Shown here: positions 52,201 through 61,651 of the stretch, one piece after another
How the letters are laid out: every line of letters starts with the position of its first letter
Position numbering within the stretch: the first letter of the stretch is position 1
Assembly (NCBI GenBank): GCA_039794405.1
Contig: JBDIVL010000012.1
Coordinates: 1-64,000 of the forward strand
DNA length: 64,000 nt
Direction of reading: 5' to 3'
Source: JBDIVL01 sp039794405
GTDB taxonomy: Bacteria; Planctomycetota; Brocadiia; Brocadiales; Brocadiaceae
Notes under the pieces: generated by a model
Databases searched by the model: none
The model's input: only the letters and a program-made list of their open reading frames with translations
Told to the model about the DNA's origin: nothing
Program-made: the position numbers and the translations under genes

Positions 52201-53067
52201 CTAGAGATGAATACCAAGGGCATTAGCAATTCGGTGAAATTCATCATTGTTATGAAAAGAAATGGTAATCCTCCCCTTCCCTTTCCATTCCCTGATGCTA
52301 ACCTTTGTTCCAAAGAATCTTCGGAATCGGTCCTCCAAATCCTTGATGTGCGGCGTAGAAGTCGCCGTGGTTGTTATTTTTTGAGGGACTGCTTGTTTTT
52401 TACCCGATGCGGCAAGTTCTTCTACGTCCCTTACGGAAAGTCCTTCTTTCACAACCTGCTCAAAAAGCCGCAACCGAGCATCCCTCCCTTGTACTGACAA
52501 AATTGCCCGGGCATGTCCCATAGATATTGTTCCACGTGAAACGTTGTCCTGGATTTCTTGTGGCAATTCCAAGAGACGGATATAATTTGTTACAGAGCTT
52601 CGATCTTTTCCCACTATTTGCGCAACCTGTTCTTGGGTAAGCTTAAATTTGTTGATCAATTCCTGGAATCCTTTGCCCTTTTCAATAGGGTTTAGGTCTT
52701 CTCTTTGGATATTTTCTATTAAGGCAATTTCTAGGGTATTGAGGTCATCTGTCTGCCGTACGATAGCCGGTATTTCCTTTAAACCAATTTTTTTTGCCGC
52801 ACGCCAACGACGTTCTCCGGCAATTAACATATATCCTTGTGATAGGGGTCGCACGATAACAGGTTGTAATATGCCATGCCTCTTTATGGATTCTACGAGT
52901 CCCATCATTTCTTCTTCATTAAAGAGATCTCTTGGTTGGAGGTTGTTTGGCTGAATATCAGAAGGATTTAATTTCATAATTACCTCTTGCCCCACATTAG
53001 CCTCTATTCCAATAACACCACCAAGTAAGGACTGGAGGCCCCGACTGAGATTTTCCTTTTTAGACAT
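52201..53067 (-). CDS. parB: Chromosome partition protein ParB
   Basis: A 288-residue ParB. The CTPase/ParB box includes LQPVIVRP and GERRWRAAK (GxRRxxA), ENIQREDLNPIE, and the helix-turn-helix with LTQEQVAQIVGKDRSSVTNY. The protein binds parS sites, loads as a CTP-dependent clamp and works with ParA/SMC in chromosome segregation. GGAG lies eight bases before the ATG. parA is not adjacent in the window, unlike the usual parAB order. A one-mismatch parS lies inside the gene and a perfect one 172 bases upstream. Confidence 0.95.
   Translation of the reverse strand: MSKKENLSRGLQSLLGGVIGIEANVGQEVIMKLNPSDIQPNNLQPRDLFNEEEMMGLVESIKRHGILQPVIVRPLSQGYMLIAGERRWRAAKKIGLKEIPAIVRQTDDLNTLEIALIENIQREDLNPIEKGKGFQELINKFKLTQEQVAQIVGKDRSSVTNYIRLLELPQEIQDNVSRGTISMGHARAILSVQGRDARLRLFEQVVKEGLSVRDVEELAASGKKQAVPQKITTTATSTPHIKDLEDRFRRFFGTKVSIREWKGKGRITISFHNNDEFHRIANALGIHL
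52529..52542. promoter_or_regulatory. parS-like site inside parB (one mismatch)
   Basis: GTTCCACGTGAAAC differs from the consensus GTTTCACGTGAAAC at one base. Intragenic parS sites in or near parB are common near replication origins. Confidence 0.7.
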
Positions 53068-53226
53068 GATAAAGACTCCTTTTTTTGTTGTTTGTTTTCA
53101 GTTGCATTTCATTGTAACGGATGCTAGTATCTAGCTTGGAATTAATGCTGGGGATTTTTAATAATGGCCTGCTAAACTCTTCACTATTTTACATACGTAA
53201 GATAAAACAGCGCCATTACCTGTGAA

Positions 53227-53264
53227 ACAAAATTAGACGTTTCACGTGAAACACCTAATTTTGT
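53227..53264. promoter_or_regulatory. parS: parS site embedded in a longer palindrome
   Basis: Perfect GTTTCACGTGAAAC at 53239-53252, centred in outer arms ACAAAATTAG (53227-53236) and CTAATTTTGT (53255-53264) that share the same symmetry axis. It lies between the divergent parB and permease genes. Confidence 0.88.
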
Positions 53265-53273
53265 GTTTAGTGT

Positions 53274-54107
53274 ATGAGATTTTTTAGAATTTGCAAGTCT
53301 TTTATGGATAGATGTATTGTACCTATTGCCTTCAATACGGCAAGAGAGATTACACGACAGCCAATATTTTACTGTATTCTATGTGGAGGGATTGGGCTAA
53401 TACTCTTCTCATTTGCTTTTACCCTATTTGTCTTTGGAGAAGAAACCCGAATGATAAAGGAAATGGGGATATCAACCATTACCATTTGTTGTCTCTGTCT
53501 TGCCTCATTATGTGCAACAAATGCCATATCCAGAGAAATAGAAAAAGGTACTCTGATAACCTTATTATCTAAACCTATTAGCAAGAAGGCTATTCTGCTG
53601 GGTAAGTTTTTTGGAATACTCTGTGTTGTGCTTTTTACCTGTATGATAATGGGGATTGTTCTTGTATTTTCTTTAAGCATGAAGGATGCACGTGATTTTC
53701 ATACCAGTCTGTTCTCTTCTTTTGTCTATGTAAGTTATTCAACCTTTTTTCAGTTTCTTTTTTCATTCTTGCAAGTTTCTATTATGTGTTCAATTGCTGT
53801 TGCGAGTTCTCTCTATTTACCAATGGCAGCCAACGTTAGCCTTTGCATAAGTATTTACATTATTGGAAATTTAACGAGCCTTTTCTATAACTTATTACGA
53901 GAAAGTAAAGATGGTTTTCCATGGTATATTTCTCTTCTTTATGTAATTTTCCCAAATCTAGAGAGCTTTAGTTCTATTGGTATGGGAAATTGGGTTGAAA
54001 AATTTAGTGTGGGCTATATGGCATTGCTTATAACGTATGCCATCCTATATATAACAATGGTAATGACACTAGCACTCCATTTTTTTGATAGTAAAGAATG
54101 TTATTAA
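53274..54107 (+). CDS. ABC-2 type transporter permease
   Basis: A 277-residue inner-membrane protein with six predicted helices (for example FYCILCGGIGLILFSFAFTL and GILCVVLFTCMIMGIVLVF). The motif AISREIEKGTLITLLSKPIS is the cytoplasmic coupling segment of ABC-2/NosY-like permeases. It would form an efflux or export complex with an ATP-binding subunit, which is not in the window. The ATG is 10 bases after the extended parS palindrome, so ParB binding could influence its promoter. Confidence 0.8.
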   Translation: MRFFRICKSFMDRCIVPIAFNTAREITRQPIFYCILCGGIGLILFSFAFTLFVFGEETRMIKEMGISTITICCLCLASLCATNAISREIEKGTLITLLSKPISKKAILLGKFFGILCVVLFTCMIMGIVLVFSLSMKDARDFHTSLFSSFVYVSYSTFFQFLFSFLQVSIMCSIAVASSLYLPMAANVSLCISIYIIGNLTSLFYNLLRESKDGFPWYISLLYVIFPNLESFSSIGMGNWVEKFSVGYMALLITYAILYITMVMTLALHFFDSKECY

Positions 54108-54139
54108 TTTTTGTCTATTATGCATGAAAGGACTTATGA

Positions 54140-54868
54140 TTGATATACGGTGTAATAGGCGATATACACAGCAATTATGATGCATTAACCGCAGTTGCCC
54201 ATAAATTACAAGAAGAGCAAGTCGATAAGGTATTGTGTGTAGGAGATATTGTTGGCTATGCCGCTGAACCAGTAAAATGTATTGATTTAATACGTGAATT
54301 AAACTGTACAGTCGTAGCAGGAAATCATGACTATGCAGCAGTAGGAAAATTTCCCATGAGCTACTTTCATGCAGATGCAAAGGCTGCAATCTTATGGACA
54401 ATACAGCAACTTTCAGATGAACATATAGACTACTTAAAAAGCTTACCACTGGTAACAAAGCTGGACGGTATTACCCTTGTACACGGATCCTTAAATCATC
54501 CTGAATTTTTTGATTATATTTTATCCGCAGCAGACGCCCAAATGAGTTTCGATCTCTTAAAAACCCCAATTTGTTTTTATGGTCATACCCATATACCGTT
54601 AGCACTTCTGTTAGATAAAGGGAATATCTATATAAATAGAGAAAACACTTTAGACTTAAATAATAGGGAAAAGGTACTAATTAATGTGGGGAGTGTTGGA
54701 CAGCCAAGGGATTGGGATCTCAGGGCCTCCTGCGCTATTTATAATACTGAAGAAAATATCGTGAGGATACATCGTGTTAAATATAACATCAGTGATGCCG
54801 TTGGAAAGATATATTTGGCAGGCTTACCAGGAATAAATGCCTTGCGGCTAACGGAGAGCGTCTTATAA
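54140..54868 (+). CDS. Metallophosphoesterase (calcineurin-like, YfcE/MJ0936 type)
   Basis: A 242-residue phosphoesterase. Metal-binding motifs appear in order: GDIHSN near the N-terminus, GDIVGY, GNHDYA near residue 62, VHGS, and GHTH near residue 150, then NVGSVGQPRD, all typical of the MJ0936/YfcE group, which hydrolyses phosphodiesters. The first codon is TTG at 54140 with AAAGGA about nine bases upstream; an ATG three bases before is in another frame. It follows the permease by 32 bases, probably in one operon. Confidence 0.9.
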   Translation: MIYGVIGDIHSNYDALTAVAHKLQEEQVDKVLCVGDIVGYAAEPVKCIDLIRELNCTVVAGNHDYAAVGKFPMSYFHADAKAAILWTIQQLSDEHIDYLKSLPLVTKLDGITLVHGSLNHPEFFDYILSAADAQMSFDLLKTPICFYGHTHIPLALLLDKGNIYINRENTLDLNNREKVLINVGSVGQPRDWDLRASCAIYNTEENIVRIHRVKYNISDAVGKIYLAGLPGINALRLTESVL

Positions 54869-54965
54869 TGCTAGCAATTATAAGTTGCTATCCAGCAAGG
54901 GTTTAATAAGAAACAATGCATAATTCTTACCGATATCCTAGAATACCCTGATTTCAGAACAGCAA

Positions 54966-56546
54966 TTACAGTTGAATGAAATAGGCATCTTCTATATGGC
55001 CTAATTGTTCAATTTCCTTAAGGCATTCCCGCGGTAGTAATGCATCTACATTCATAATGGTAATGGCATTGCCTCCAATTTCTTTTCTACCAAATGACAT
55101 TTGGGCTATATTTATTTTTTTACGACCGAGAAGGGAACCAATATCACCGATCAGACCTGGTTTATCTTTACCGAAGAGAACAAGCATGTGCTCGTTCAGC
55201 GCCGCCTCTATACCATAGCCATTTATATTCACAATCCTCGGCTCATTTTTACCGAAGACCGTTCCCGATATAAGGGTATGGTTTTTTTGGTTACTAATTC
55301 TGGCAGTTACCAGGCTTGTGAAATCACTAACCTCACTGCTGGTGGTTACATTAATCTTGATACCCCGCTCTGCCAGTAAAACAGGTGCACTAACCATATT
55401 AACACCATCTTCAAGAGAAGGCCTAAGTAATCCAACCAGGAGGCTATCAGTAACAAGTCGAATATTCTTTCTGCAAATTTCTCCTGTATAAATAATATCT
55501 ATTGTCTGGATACCATCTTTTGCAAGCTGGACAAGGAGTGATCCCATTTTTTCTGCAAGTATGATATACGGCTTTAGACTCATGTACTCTTCAGGGTTGT
55601 ACGGGGGAAGGTTAACTGCATTCCTGAATCCTTTCCCTGTGAGTGCATCCGCCATTTGTTCTGCAGCTTCAACAGCAACCGCAAATTGAGCCTCCTCCGT
55701 TGACGCGCCCAAGTGAGGTGTTACAATAACCTGGTCCAATTCGAGGAGTTTATTACCTACAGGCGGTTCCGTACTAAATACGTCCAGAGCTGCTCCTGCA
55801 ACATGGCCATTTTTTATCGCTTGATAGAGGTCTTCTTCGGATACGATCCCACCTCTTGCACAGTTGATAATTCGAACACCTTTCTTCATACGAGAAAACT
55901 CGTTTTGTCTTATAAGATTTTTTGTTTCACTATTATAGGGAACATGAATCGTAATATAATCAGCTTGCGAAAGCAATTCGTCTAAATTCTTTGTAATATG
56001 AATACTGTATTGAGAAGTAATTTCTTGAGAAATAAATGGATCATACCCGATCACCTTCATGTCTAAGGCTACAGCCCGTTTTGCTACTTGCCTTCCTACC
56101 CTGCCGAGACCAACAATGCCAATGGTTTTTCCGGCGATCTGGATACCTGTAAACTGCTTTCTTTCCCATTTACCCGCTTTCATAGAAGAACATGCCTGAG
56201 GAATATATCTCGAAAGGGCAAATACCATTGCAACGGTATGCTCAGCAGTGGAGGTAATATTGCCCTCTGGCGTATTCATAACAACAACCCCTTTTTTTGT
56301 AGCAGCGGAAACATCCACATTATCAACCCCAACACCAGCCCGGCAAATAGCCTTAAGTTTGTCAACCTTTTCTAGCAAAGAAGCTGTAATTTTTGTACCA
56401 CTTCGCAAGATAATTCCATCACAGGTAGTAATAATGTCTTTTAGCTCATCTGCTTTTATACCGGGTTTTTTTAAGACATTGAGTCCTGCATCTTCAAGTA
56501 TTTTAACGCATACATCTGGAAGTTCATCCGCAATTAAAACCAGCAT
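54966..56546 (-). CDS. serA: D-3-phosphoglycerate dehydrogenase
   Basis: A 526-residue enzyme oxidising 3-phosphoglycerate to phosphohydroxypyruvate, the first step of serine synthesis. Visible: substrate-side RAGVGVDNVD, NAD-binding GIVGLGRVGRQVAKRA near residue 145, the catalytic Arg/Glu/His set (INCARGGIVSEEDL, HLGASTEEAQ), an intervening (ASB) domain, and a C-terminal ACT domain (MLVLFGKDKPGLIGDIGSLL) allowing serine feedback. ATG 56546 is chosen for GAGG five bases upstream; an in-frame TTG five codons earlier is less likely. Monocistronic. Confidence 0.96.
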   Translation of the reverse strand: MLVLIADELPDVCVKILEDAGLNVLKKPGIKADELKDIITTCDGIILRSGTKITASLLEKVDKLKAICRAGVGVDNVDVSAATKKGVVVMNTPEGNITSTAEHTVAMVFALSRYIPQACSSMKAGKWERKQFTGIQIAGKTIGIVGLGRVGRQVAKRAVALDMKVIGYDPFISQEITSQYSIHITKNLDELLSQADYITIHVPYNSETKNLIRQNEFSRMKKGVRIINCARGGIVSEEDLYQAIKNGHVAGAALDVFSTEPPVGNKLLELDQVIVTPHLGASTEEAQFAVAVEAAEQMADALTGKGFRNAVNLPPYNPEEYMSLKPYIILAEKMGSLLVQLAKDGIQTIDIIYTGEICRKNIRLVTDSLLVGLLRPSLEDGVNMVSAPVLLAERGIKINVTTSSEVSDFTSLVTARISNQKNHTLISGTVFGKNEPRIVNINGYGIEAALNEHMLVLFGKDKPGLIGDIGSLLGRKKINIAQMSFGRKEIGGNAITIMNVDALLPRECLKEIEQLGHIEDAYFIQL

Positions 56547-56763
56547 GTCATCCTCTTTCAAAATAATTAATCAACGAAAATAATTTTATTACCTTTCATT
56601 TGATTTAAAAATCATAAAAAATTTATTTTAACAATTCTCTAGAATAAAATCAATTTTAAACTATTTACTTTAGGGCTTTAGAAATGATTGCGATAGGTAA
56701 AATTTTTTGTTAAAATATTTCGTTATAAACAGCTTTTATTTTTAACTATGGAGCATTATTAAA

Positions 56764-57867
56764 ATGAAAAATATGTTTCGGAAGAAAAGCATGATTTATA
56801 TAGCATTCATTATGCTTTTTTTGTTTATTATTTCTTTAAGTGCAAAAAGTATTGAGGCTAAGGATGAGTCCCGAACCGTCTTAAAGAATTTGGATGAATT
56901 CCAAAAATCGCTCGCTGATTGGATGCAGAATTTTGATACACTCAGCGCTAAATTTGAAGCCCTTGAAAAAAACGTAAACGCCAGTTTAGCACCGGTATTG
57001 GAAGCGACGAAAGATATAAAGGGAATGGAAGAAAGACTGACTTCAATTATTTCCAGGATAACAACTGTAGAACGAAGTGCATCAGTAACAGAAATTAGTG
57101 CAACAATAAACTCCTTTAATGAGACTCTTTCCGTTATAAAAAAATTGTTGTCAGATTTAACAAAACGCGTTGAGGACCAAGAGGTAAAATCGGCTGTACT
57201 TGAGAAAAGATACCAGGAAGCACAGCGACCGTTAGAACCAATTAAAAAAGCTATTGATGACTTAAATAAATCGGTAACAGAAAAACTTGGTGAACAGGAA
57301 AAAAGGATTGCTTCTGTTGATGAACGTTTCAGAACGCAGGTACAATCTTTTGAAGAGCAGACAAAGACTATTGGGGATTTACAAAAACAGGTAAGAAAAC
57401 TGGAAACAGCCGGTATAGCCGCAGTTGGTACGGCAACAGCATTAGTACCACAGGTCCCTGCAGGAGTAGAAACCGTAAAGGCTGCTGAGGGTACAGAAAC
57501 AGCTAAAGTGGCAGAAGGCCCTGGCCCTGAAGTTGTAGAAGAGGAGGTTAAGAAACGAGCCCCAACACCGGAAGAAGAAGGCTTTCAGGAAATTGGCGAA
57601 GGTTTTTATATACGAAATGTAAGCCTCTTCCCATTCGGTTCATCTTCACAGATAAAAGGTGAGATAAAAAATTTATCAGATATGGACAGTAGTATTGCCG
57701 TCTTCGGAATTAAGATTTACAATAATTCCAATGTACCGTTATTCACACAAGACTTTTCAGTCAAGACATTCAAAAAAGGTGAAATCCGAACCTTTAATGA
57801 AATCATAAGCGGATATTCGCCATTAGAAATAGCCAAATATGAAATTGCCTCAAAAAGGAGATACTAA
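56764..57867 (+). CDS. Exported coiled-coil protein
   Basis: A 367-residue protein not assigned to a family. A signal peptide or anchor (MIYIAFIMLFLFIISLSAKS) is followed by about 180 residues of heptad coiled coil (residues 35-215), an Ala/Glu/Val/Pro-rich linker (about 220-275) and a C-terminal beta domain (FYIRNVSLFPFGSSSQIKGE) resembling FxLD/DUF3426-type Ig-like folds. It may be a periplasmic spacer or anchoring protein. The next gene, a SUMF1-domain protein, starts right after its stop, so the two are probably made together. Confidence 0.7.
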   Translation: MKNMFRKKSMIYIAFIMLFLFIISLSAKSIEAKDESRTVLKNLDEFQKSLADWMQNFDTLSAKFEALEKNVNASLAPVLEATKDIKGMEERLTSIISRITTVERSASVTEISATINSFNETLSVIKKLLSDLTKRVEDQEVKSAVLEKRYQEAQRPLEPIKKAIDDLNKSVTEKLGEQEKRIASVDERFRTQVQSFEEQTKTIGDLQKQVRKLETAGIAAVGTATALVPQVPAGVETVKAAEGTETAKVAEGPGPEVVEEEVKKRAPTPEEEGFQEIGEGFYIRNVSLFPFGSSSQIKGEIKNLSDMDSSIAVFGIKIYNNSNVPLFTQDFSVKTFKKGEIRTFNEIISGYSPLEIAKYEIASKRRY

Positions 57868-57871
57868 AGAG

Positions 57872-58672
57872 TTGGCTAGATATAAAATTTTCTTTGTTTT
57901 GCTTTTCCTCCATCTGGTAAGTATCCACTTACCAGAGAACGTATTTGCCGCTGAAGAGGAGTACCCAGATATGGTTTTAATACCTGCCGGTGAATTTACC
58001 ATGGGTGACAGTACTTATTATAATTGGACATTTATGCTTGCATATAATATTTACGACGGTCCTGAACACCCTGTATACCTGGATGCTTACTACATTGATA
58101 AATATGAAGTAACGAATGAGCAATATAAAAAATTTGTTGAGGCAACAGGCTATCGTATGCCACGTTGCTGGAATGATTCAAGATTCAATCAACCCGACCA
58201 GCCAGTAGTTGGAATAACCTGGGAAGATGCCGCTGCCTACGCGAAGTGGGTTGGAAAGAGATTACCAACTGAAGCTGAGTGGGAAAAAGCAGCACGAGGA
58301 ACAGACAAACGGTTGTGGCCATGGGGAAATAAATTCGATAAAGAGAAATGTAATGTTTGGGAATCTGGAACTGCCGGGCTCAGATCAACAACGCCTGTTG
58401 GAAAGTATGAGAATGGTAAAAGTCCTTTCGGGTGTTTTGATATGGCAGGAAATGTATGGGAATGGTGCGCCGACTGGTATGACCAAAGGTACTATTATAT
58501 ATCTCCTAAAAATAATCCTATAGGTCCAGAATCAGGCACGCAAAGAATTATTCGTGGTGGTGGTTTTCTCTATTTTGGGCATTACGCCCGATGTGCTGCA
58601 CGGTATCGTGCGCCTTGGTATACCGAAAGCCCTCAAATTGGATTTCGTTGTGTAAAATCAGTTGAAAAATGA
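57872..58672 (+). CDS. SUMF1/formylglycine-generating-type exported protein
   Basis: A protein of about 266 residues with a signal peptide (IFFVLLFLHLVSIHL) and a complete FGE-sulfatase/SUMF1 domain: MVLIPAGEFTMGD, YIDKYEVTNEQYKKFV, VGITWEDAAAYAKWVGKRLP, TEAEWEKAARG, FDMAGNVWEW and RIIRGGGF with C-terminal GFRCVK. SUMF1-fold proteins include formylglycine-generating enzymes and many non-enzymatic binding proteins; the copper-binding cysteine pair of true FGE is not evident. TTG 57872 gives a standard signal peptide and has AAGGAG upstream; ATG 57839 within the previous gene is the alternative. Confidence 0.85.
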   Translation: MARYKIFFVLLFLHLVSIHLPENVFAAEEEYPDMVLIPAGEFTMGDSTYYNWTFMLAYNIYDGPEHPVYLDAYYIDKYEVTNEQYKKFVEATGYRMPRCWNDSRFNQPDQPVVGITWEDAAAYAKWVGKRLPTEAEWEKAARGTDKRLWPWGNKFDKEKCNVWESGTAGLRSTTPVGKYENGKSPFGCFDMAGNVWEWCADWYDQRYYYISPKNNPIGPESGTQRIIRGGGFLYFGHYARCAARYRAPWYTESPQIGFRCVKSVEK

Positions 58673-58717
58673 CTTTGTATGGTACAATGTCCTTGTAACA
58701 CTAAAAGCGTTACATTT

Positions 58718-59284
58718 TCACGGTATTTTCTCAAATTGAATTTTTACCTTATCCCCTTCGTTTTTCAATGATTCCAAAAATATATCAACTTCCAAAGTAG
58801 GATATCTTTCTATTAAAAGAGCCCTAGCCTTTCTTAAATCTGCACATAGGTTTTCATATTCCGCTATTTCAGAACCAAAGGATACGGACCCTCCATACGC
58901 ACCACAATCCTTATGGCTGATAATAACAACATGCTTCACAAGATGAAGCCCCACCGAAAGGGCAAATTTGCTGAAAAGTAATGCCCTTGTTTCGGGATTT
59001 ACTAAGTTATAAATACTGCCTGGTATAGAAATGTGGTCATAATTATCCTTGAGGCTTAACGTTTCATTTATGAATTCCTGATTTGCAATGGCAAACCGAT
59101 AATCAATGCATGTAATTACTAAAGTATCACAATCGTATCTAGCGGTATCATCAGCAACGGTAGTAGCTATTTGTTGGTTGTCCAATAATACGTCTGGAGA
59201 AGATGCTCTATGATAGGCACACCCTATTGGAATGATAAGCAAAAGGATTATCAAGAGATAAATTACTTTTAAATTTTTTTTCAT
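58718..59284 (-). CDS. Beta-carbonic-anhydrase-like lipoprotein
   Basis: A 188-residue protein. The N-terminus MKKNLKVIYLLIILLLIIPIGC is a lipoprotein signal with a lipobox Cys near residue 22. The body has the beta-carbonic-anhydrase zinc-site order: CxDxR (CIDYR, residue 57) and HxxC (HKDCGAYGG, near 122), supporting zinc bound by Cys-His-Cys with the Asp-Arg pair. CO2 hydration is plausible but unproved; the protein lacks some length of standard beta-CAs. ATG 59284 starts the signal; in-frame ATG 59335 would add 17 residues. Paralogue at 59500. Confidence 0.72.
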   Translation of the reverse strand: MKKNLKVIYLLIILLLIIPIGCAYHRASSPDVLLDNQQIATTVADDTARYDCDTLVITCIDYRFAIANQEFINETLSLKDNYDHISIPGSIYNLVNPETRALLFSKFALSVGLHLVKHVVIISHKDCGAYGGSVSFGSEIAEYENLCADLRKARALLIERYPTLEVDIFLESLKNEGDKVKIQFEKIP

Positions 59285-59499
59285 TTGTGCACTTGATAGG
59301 TATTTTAAATATTCTGTGATAAAATAAATACTCAATTTTAACCTTTCTTCTAATTAACTTGCCCAATATTGTTTAGAAGTCATCCCAAAACCCTAATTTA
59401 GCATCTATAATCATTTGAAAATATAATGTTTATAAGGGTGTCCAATACAGAAATAGGTTTTGGGATAACTTCTAAATTCTTTCATTGCATATCCCAATC

Positions 59500-60084
59500 C
59501 TACAAAATTTGTTTAAAATTATATATCCGCTGATGATCCCTAAAAAGAACCGTACCATAATATAAATATACCCGTAAATGAGGATATTTTATCCGCATAA
59601 GCTTTTTAGCCTTTTTTAAATCCTTACTAATTGTTCTATATTCTTCTGCCGGTTCTGAAAAATTTTTAGAACCTCCGTAGCCACTGCTACAGTCTTGGTG
59701 ACCAAGAATAATAATGCGTTTTACACGATGTAATCGTACGGAAACACCGAAGGTATTTAAAACGAGATCCCTTGTTTTTGAGTCCATAAGATTGCGAATA
59801 GAACCAGGAATAGAGATGTAATCATAATTCCCCTTTAATCCCAATCTATTGTTTATAAATTCTTGTGTTGCTGTAGTAAATCGAAAATCGGTGCAGGTAA
59901 TTACCAACGCATCACACCAGTGAGCTTTTCTATCAAAAAAACTTGAATACCTATTGGTCTTTCCCGATTGTTTTTCACTTACTATTTCACCTAATGCCAG
60001 AGAAATGTTTCCCACAGATGCAGCAATAGAAAACAAAACGGCAATAATAAAATATTTTCTTAATATTCCTTTTATATAGTTCAT
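59500..60084 (-). CDS. Exported beta-carbonic-anhydrase-like protein
   Basis: A 194-residue paralogue of the protein at 58718, with a normal signal peptide (FIIAVLFSIAASVGNISLALG) rather than a lipobox. Zinc-site motifs are CTDFR near residue 63 and HQDC near residue 127 (GHQDCSSGYGG, two residues longer in the loop). Shared text NYDYISIPGSIRNL confirms the relation. Both copies are directed out of the cytoplasm, unusual for beta-CAs. Same strand, 215 bases apart; they may be cotranscribed or separately expressed. Confidence 0.72.
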   Translation of the reverse strand: MNYIKGILRKYFIIAVLFSIAASVGNISLALGEIVSEKQSGKTNRYSSFFDRKAHWCDALVITCTDFRFTTATQEFINNRLGLKGNYDYISIPGSIRNLMDSKTRDLVLNTFGVSVRLHRVKRIIILGHQDCSSGYGGSKNFSEPAEEYRTISKDLKKAKKLMRIKYPHLRVYLYYGTVLFRDHQRIYNFKQIL

Positions 60085-60310
60085 AGAGCTATTTGTATCT
60101 GTTGAAAAATTTCATAAAATTTAAGCTAAATTTAAATCTCGGAATCTCTGTTCGGTAATTCCGACCCTTTAAGCTTGCAGGGCCGTGACCTTTTGCAACA
60201 CCTTTAAAGATTAATAGCAAACATTATTCCACTAAAAAAATAAAAATATAAGTGCTTTATATAGAAAGTGATAGTGTAAAAGTGTATTTTTTTTAAATTA
60301 AGCAAAACAA

Positions 60311-60336
60311 AAAAACGGCTCTTTTGAGCCGTTTTT
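60311..60336. terminator. Bidirectional intrinsic terminator
   Basis: AAAAACGGCTC and GAGCCGTTTTT pair around TTTT, with T-tracts on both strands. On the minus strand it ends the SPFH gene pair (62836 to 60370). Confidence 0.85.
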
Positions 60337-60369
60337 TTAGATCCTAAAGATAGAACGAAAAGTAATCTG

Positions 60370-61545
60370 CTATTTTGGCTTAGCAGTATCAGTACCTTTT
60401 GGTTGATTTAGCATTTCCTGAATTTGCTTAAAAGTTTTTGAATCTACACGTAGTTTTCCTCCCCTATCATACACTCCAAGGCGAGTAGCCATATCATCAA
60501 TATCAAGAAGATTAAGATCCAAGCTAGACATATTTACATCTGCAAGGTTCATGTTTCGTGCTGCCTCCATAGCTATAATAATATCTCCACCCATACCAGC
60601 AAGAGCCTCTCTTCTTAACCGTTCACCTTCTGCTTGAGCCTCCTTAATTAAAAGTACACCCTCTGCCTTCCGTTGTTGTTTGTAAAGATCCCCCTCTGCC
60701 TTTCTCTGAACCAGGTATTTATCAGCTTCTGCAAGAAGTTCGATAGTCTTTTTCGTAGTCTCTGCATCAAGAACAGTAATGGCCCTTTCCTTATCTCCGG
60801 TGATCTTTGCGGCAATAGCTTCAGTGTCTGCATCTATAGTTTGCGTTATACCTCTTTGTTCAGCCGCAAGTGCCTTTGATTTATTTAAAACGTTGTCGAG
60901 CTCTGCCAATTTGATATTTTTAATCTTTCTTTCCAACTGAGGATCAAACCTCATTTCTTTTATAAGGACATCGATCACATTTATATGCCGGGGAGCAAGT
61001 CTTAATATGAGCTGGATTTTGCATTCTTCAGCCCTCTTTCGCTTCTCGTCCGGGTTATATAAGTCACGTTCCACCATGTTACCAAGCACACTTCTTGCGA
61101 CGTCGCGCGTTTCGTTTTCAACGATTATCTTATAACGCTCACCAACACCCAGGTCTTGTCGAAGCCTCCATGCCTCTCCTTTTTTTATTTGATATTTAAC
61201 GATTAAATCTACTGAAACATCATAATCGTCAGCAGTTCTTAAAGCAACTTCCTTCCGTTCATCATGTCCCATGTAAGATGGTTCTTTTGCAAGTTCAAGG
61301 GTTTGTACCGTGCTATCATAAAGATCCCATTGATCGATAGCTGAGATGGCTCTGTGCCACCCTGGACCGTAATCCTTTTGCACTATACCTCTATTTACAC
61401 CCCAGATGCGAGTCCTAACACCTACCTGGTCAACACCTACTTTTATAACAAAGAATTTTACGCCAACAACAAATAAAACAATAAAAAAGAAAATTCCGAT
61501 CGGAATGAGATATTTGGCGGTAAATTTTCCTAAATGCATTTTCAC
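60370..61545 (-). CDS. SPFH/band 7 domain protein
   Basis: A 391-residue membrane-associated protein. One N-terminal helix (IPIGIFFFIVLFVVGVKFFV, residues 15-34) is followed by an SPFH/prohibitin domain (GPGWHRAISAIDQWDLYD; DVSVDLIVKYQI) and a long Ala/Glu-rich coiled coil (AEADKYLVQRKAEGDLYK). Such proteins form membrane scaffolds that regulate proteases or lipid domains, like HflK/HflC or stomatins. The upstream gene encodes a related protein, so a hetero-oligomer is likely. Confidence 0.85.
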   Translation of the reverse strand: MKMHLGKFTAKYLIPIGIFFFIVLFVVGVKFFVIKVGVDQVGVRTRIWGVNRGIVQKDYGPGWHRAISAIDQWDLYDSTVQTLELAKEPSYMGHDERKEVALRTADDYDVSVDLIVKYQIKKGEAWRLRQDLGVGERYKIIVENETRDVARSVLGNMVERDLYNPDEKRKRAEECKIQLILRLAPRHINVIDVLIKEMRFDPQLERKIKNIKLAELDNVLNKSKALAAEQRGITQTIDADTEAIAAKITGDKERAITVLDAETTKKTIELLAEADKYLVQRKAEGDLYKQQRKAEGVLLIKEAQAEGERLRREALAGMGGDIIIAMEAARNMNLADVNMSSLDLNLLDIDDMATRLGVYDRGGKLRVDSKTFKQIQEMLNQPKGTDTAKPK

Positions 61546-61651
61546 TCCTTCAGCAAATAATTCCGTAATGAGAGATTTTGAATTTTATCAAGGTTAATCT
61601 CATTTACTCTTGCAGATTCAAAAATATTCCTCACACAATATACCAAACGAG

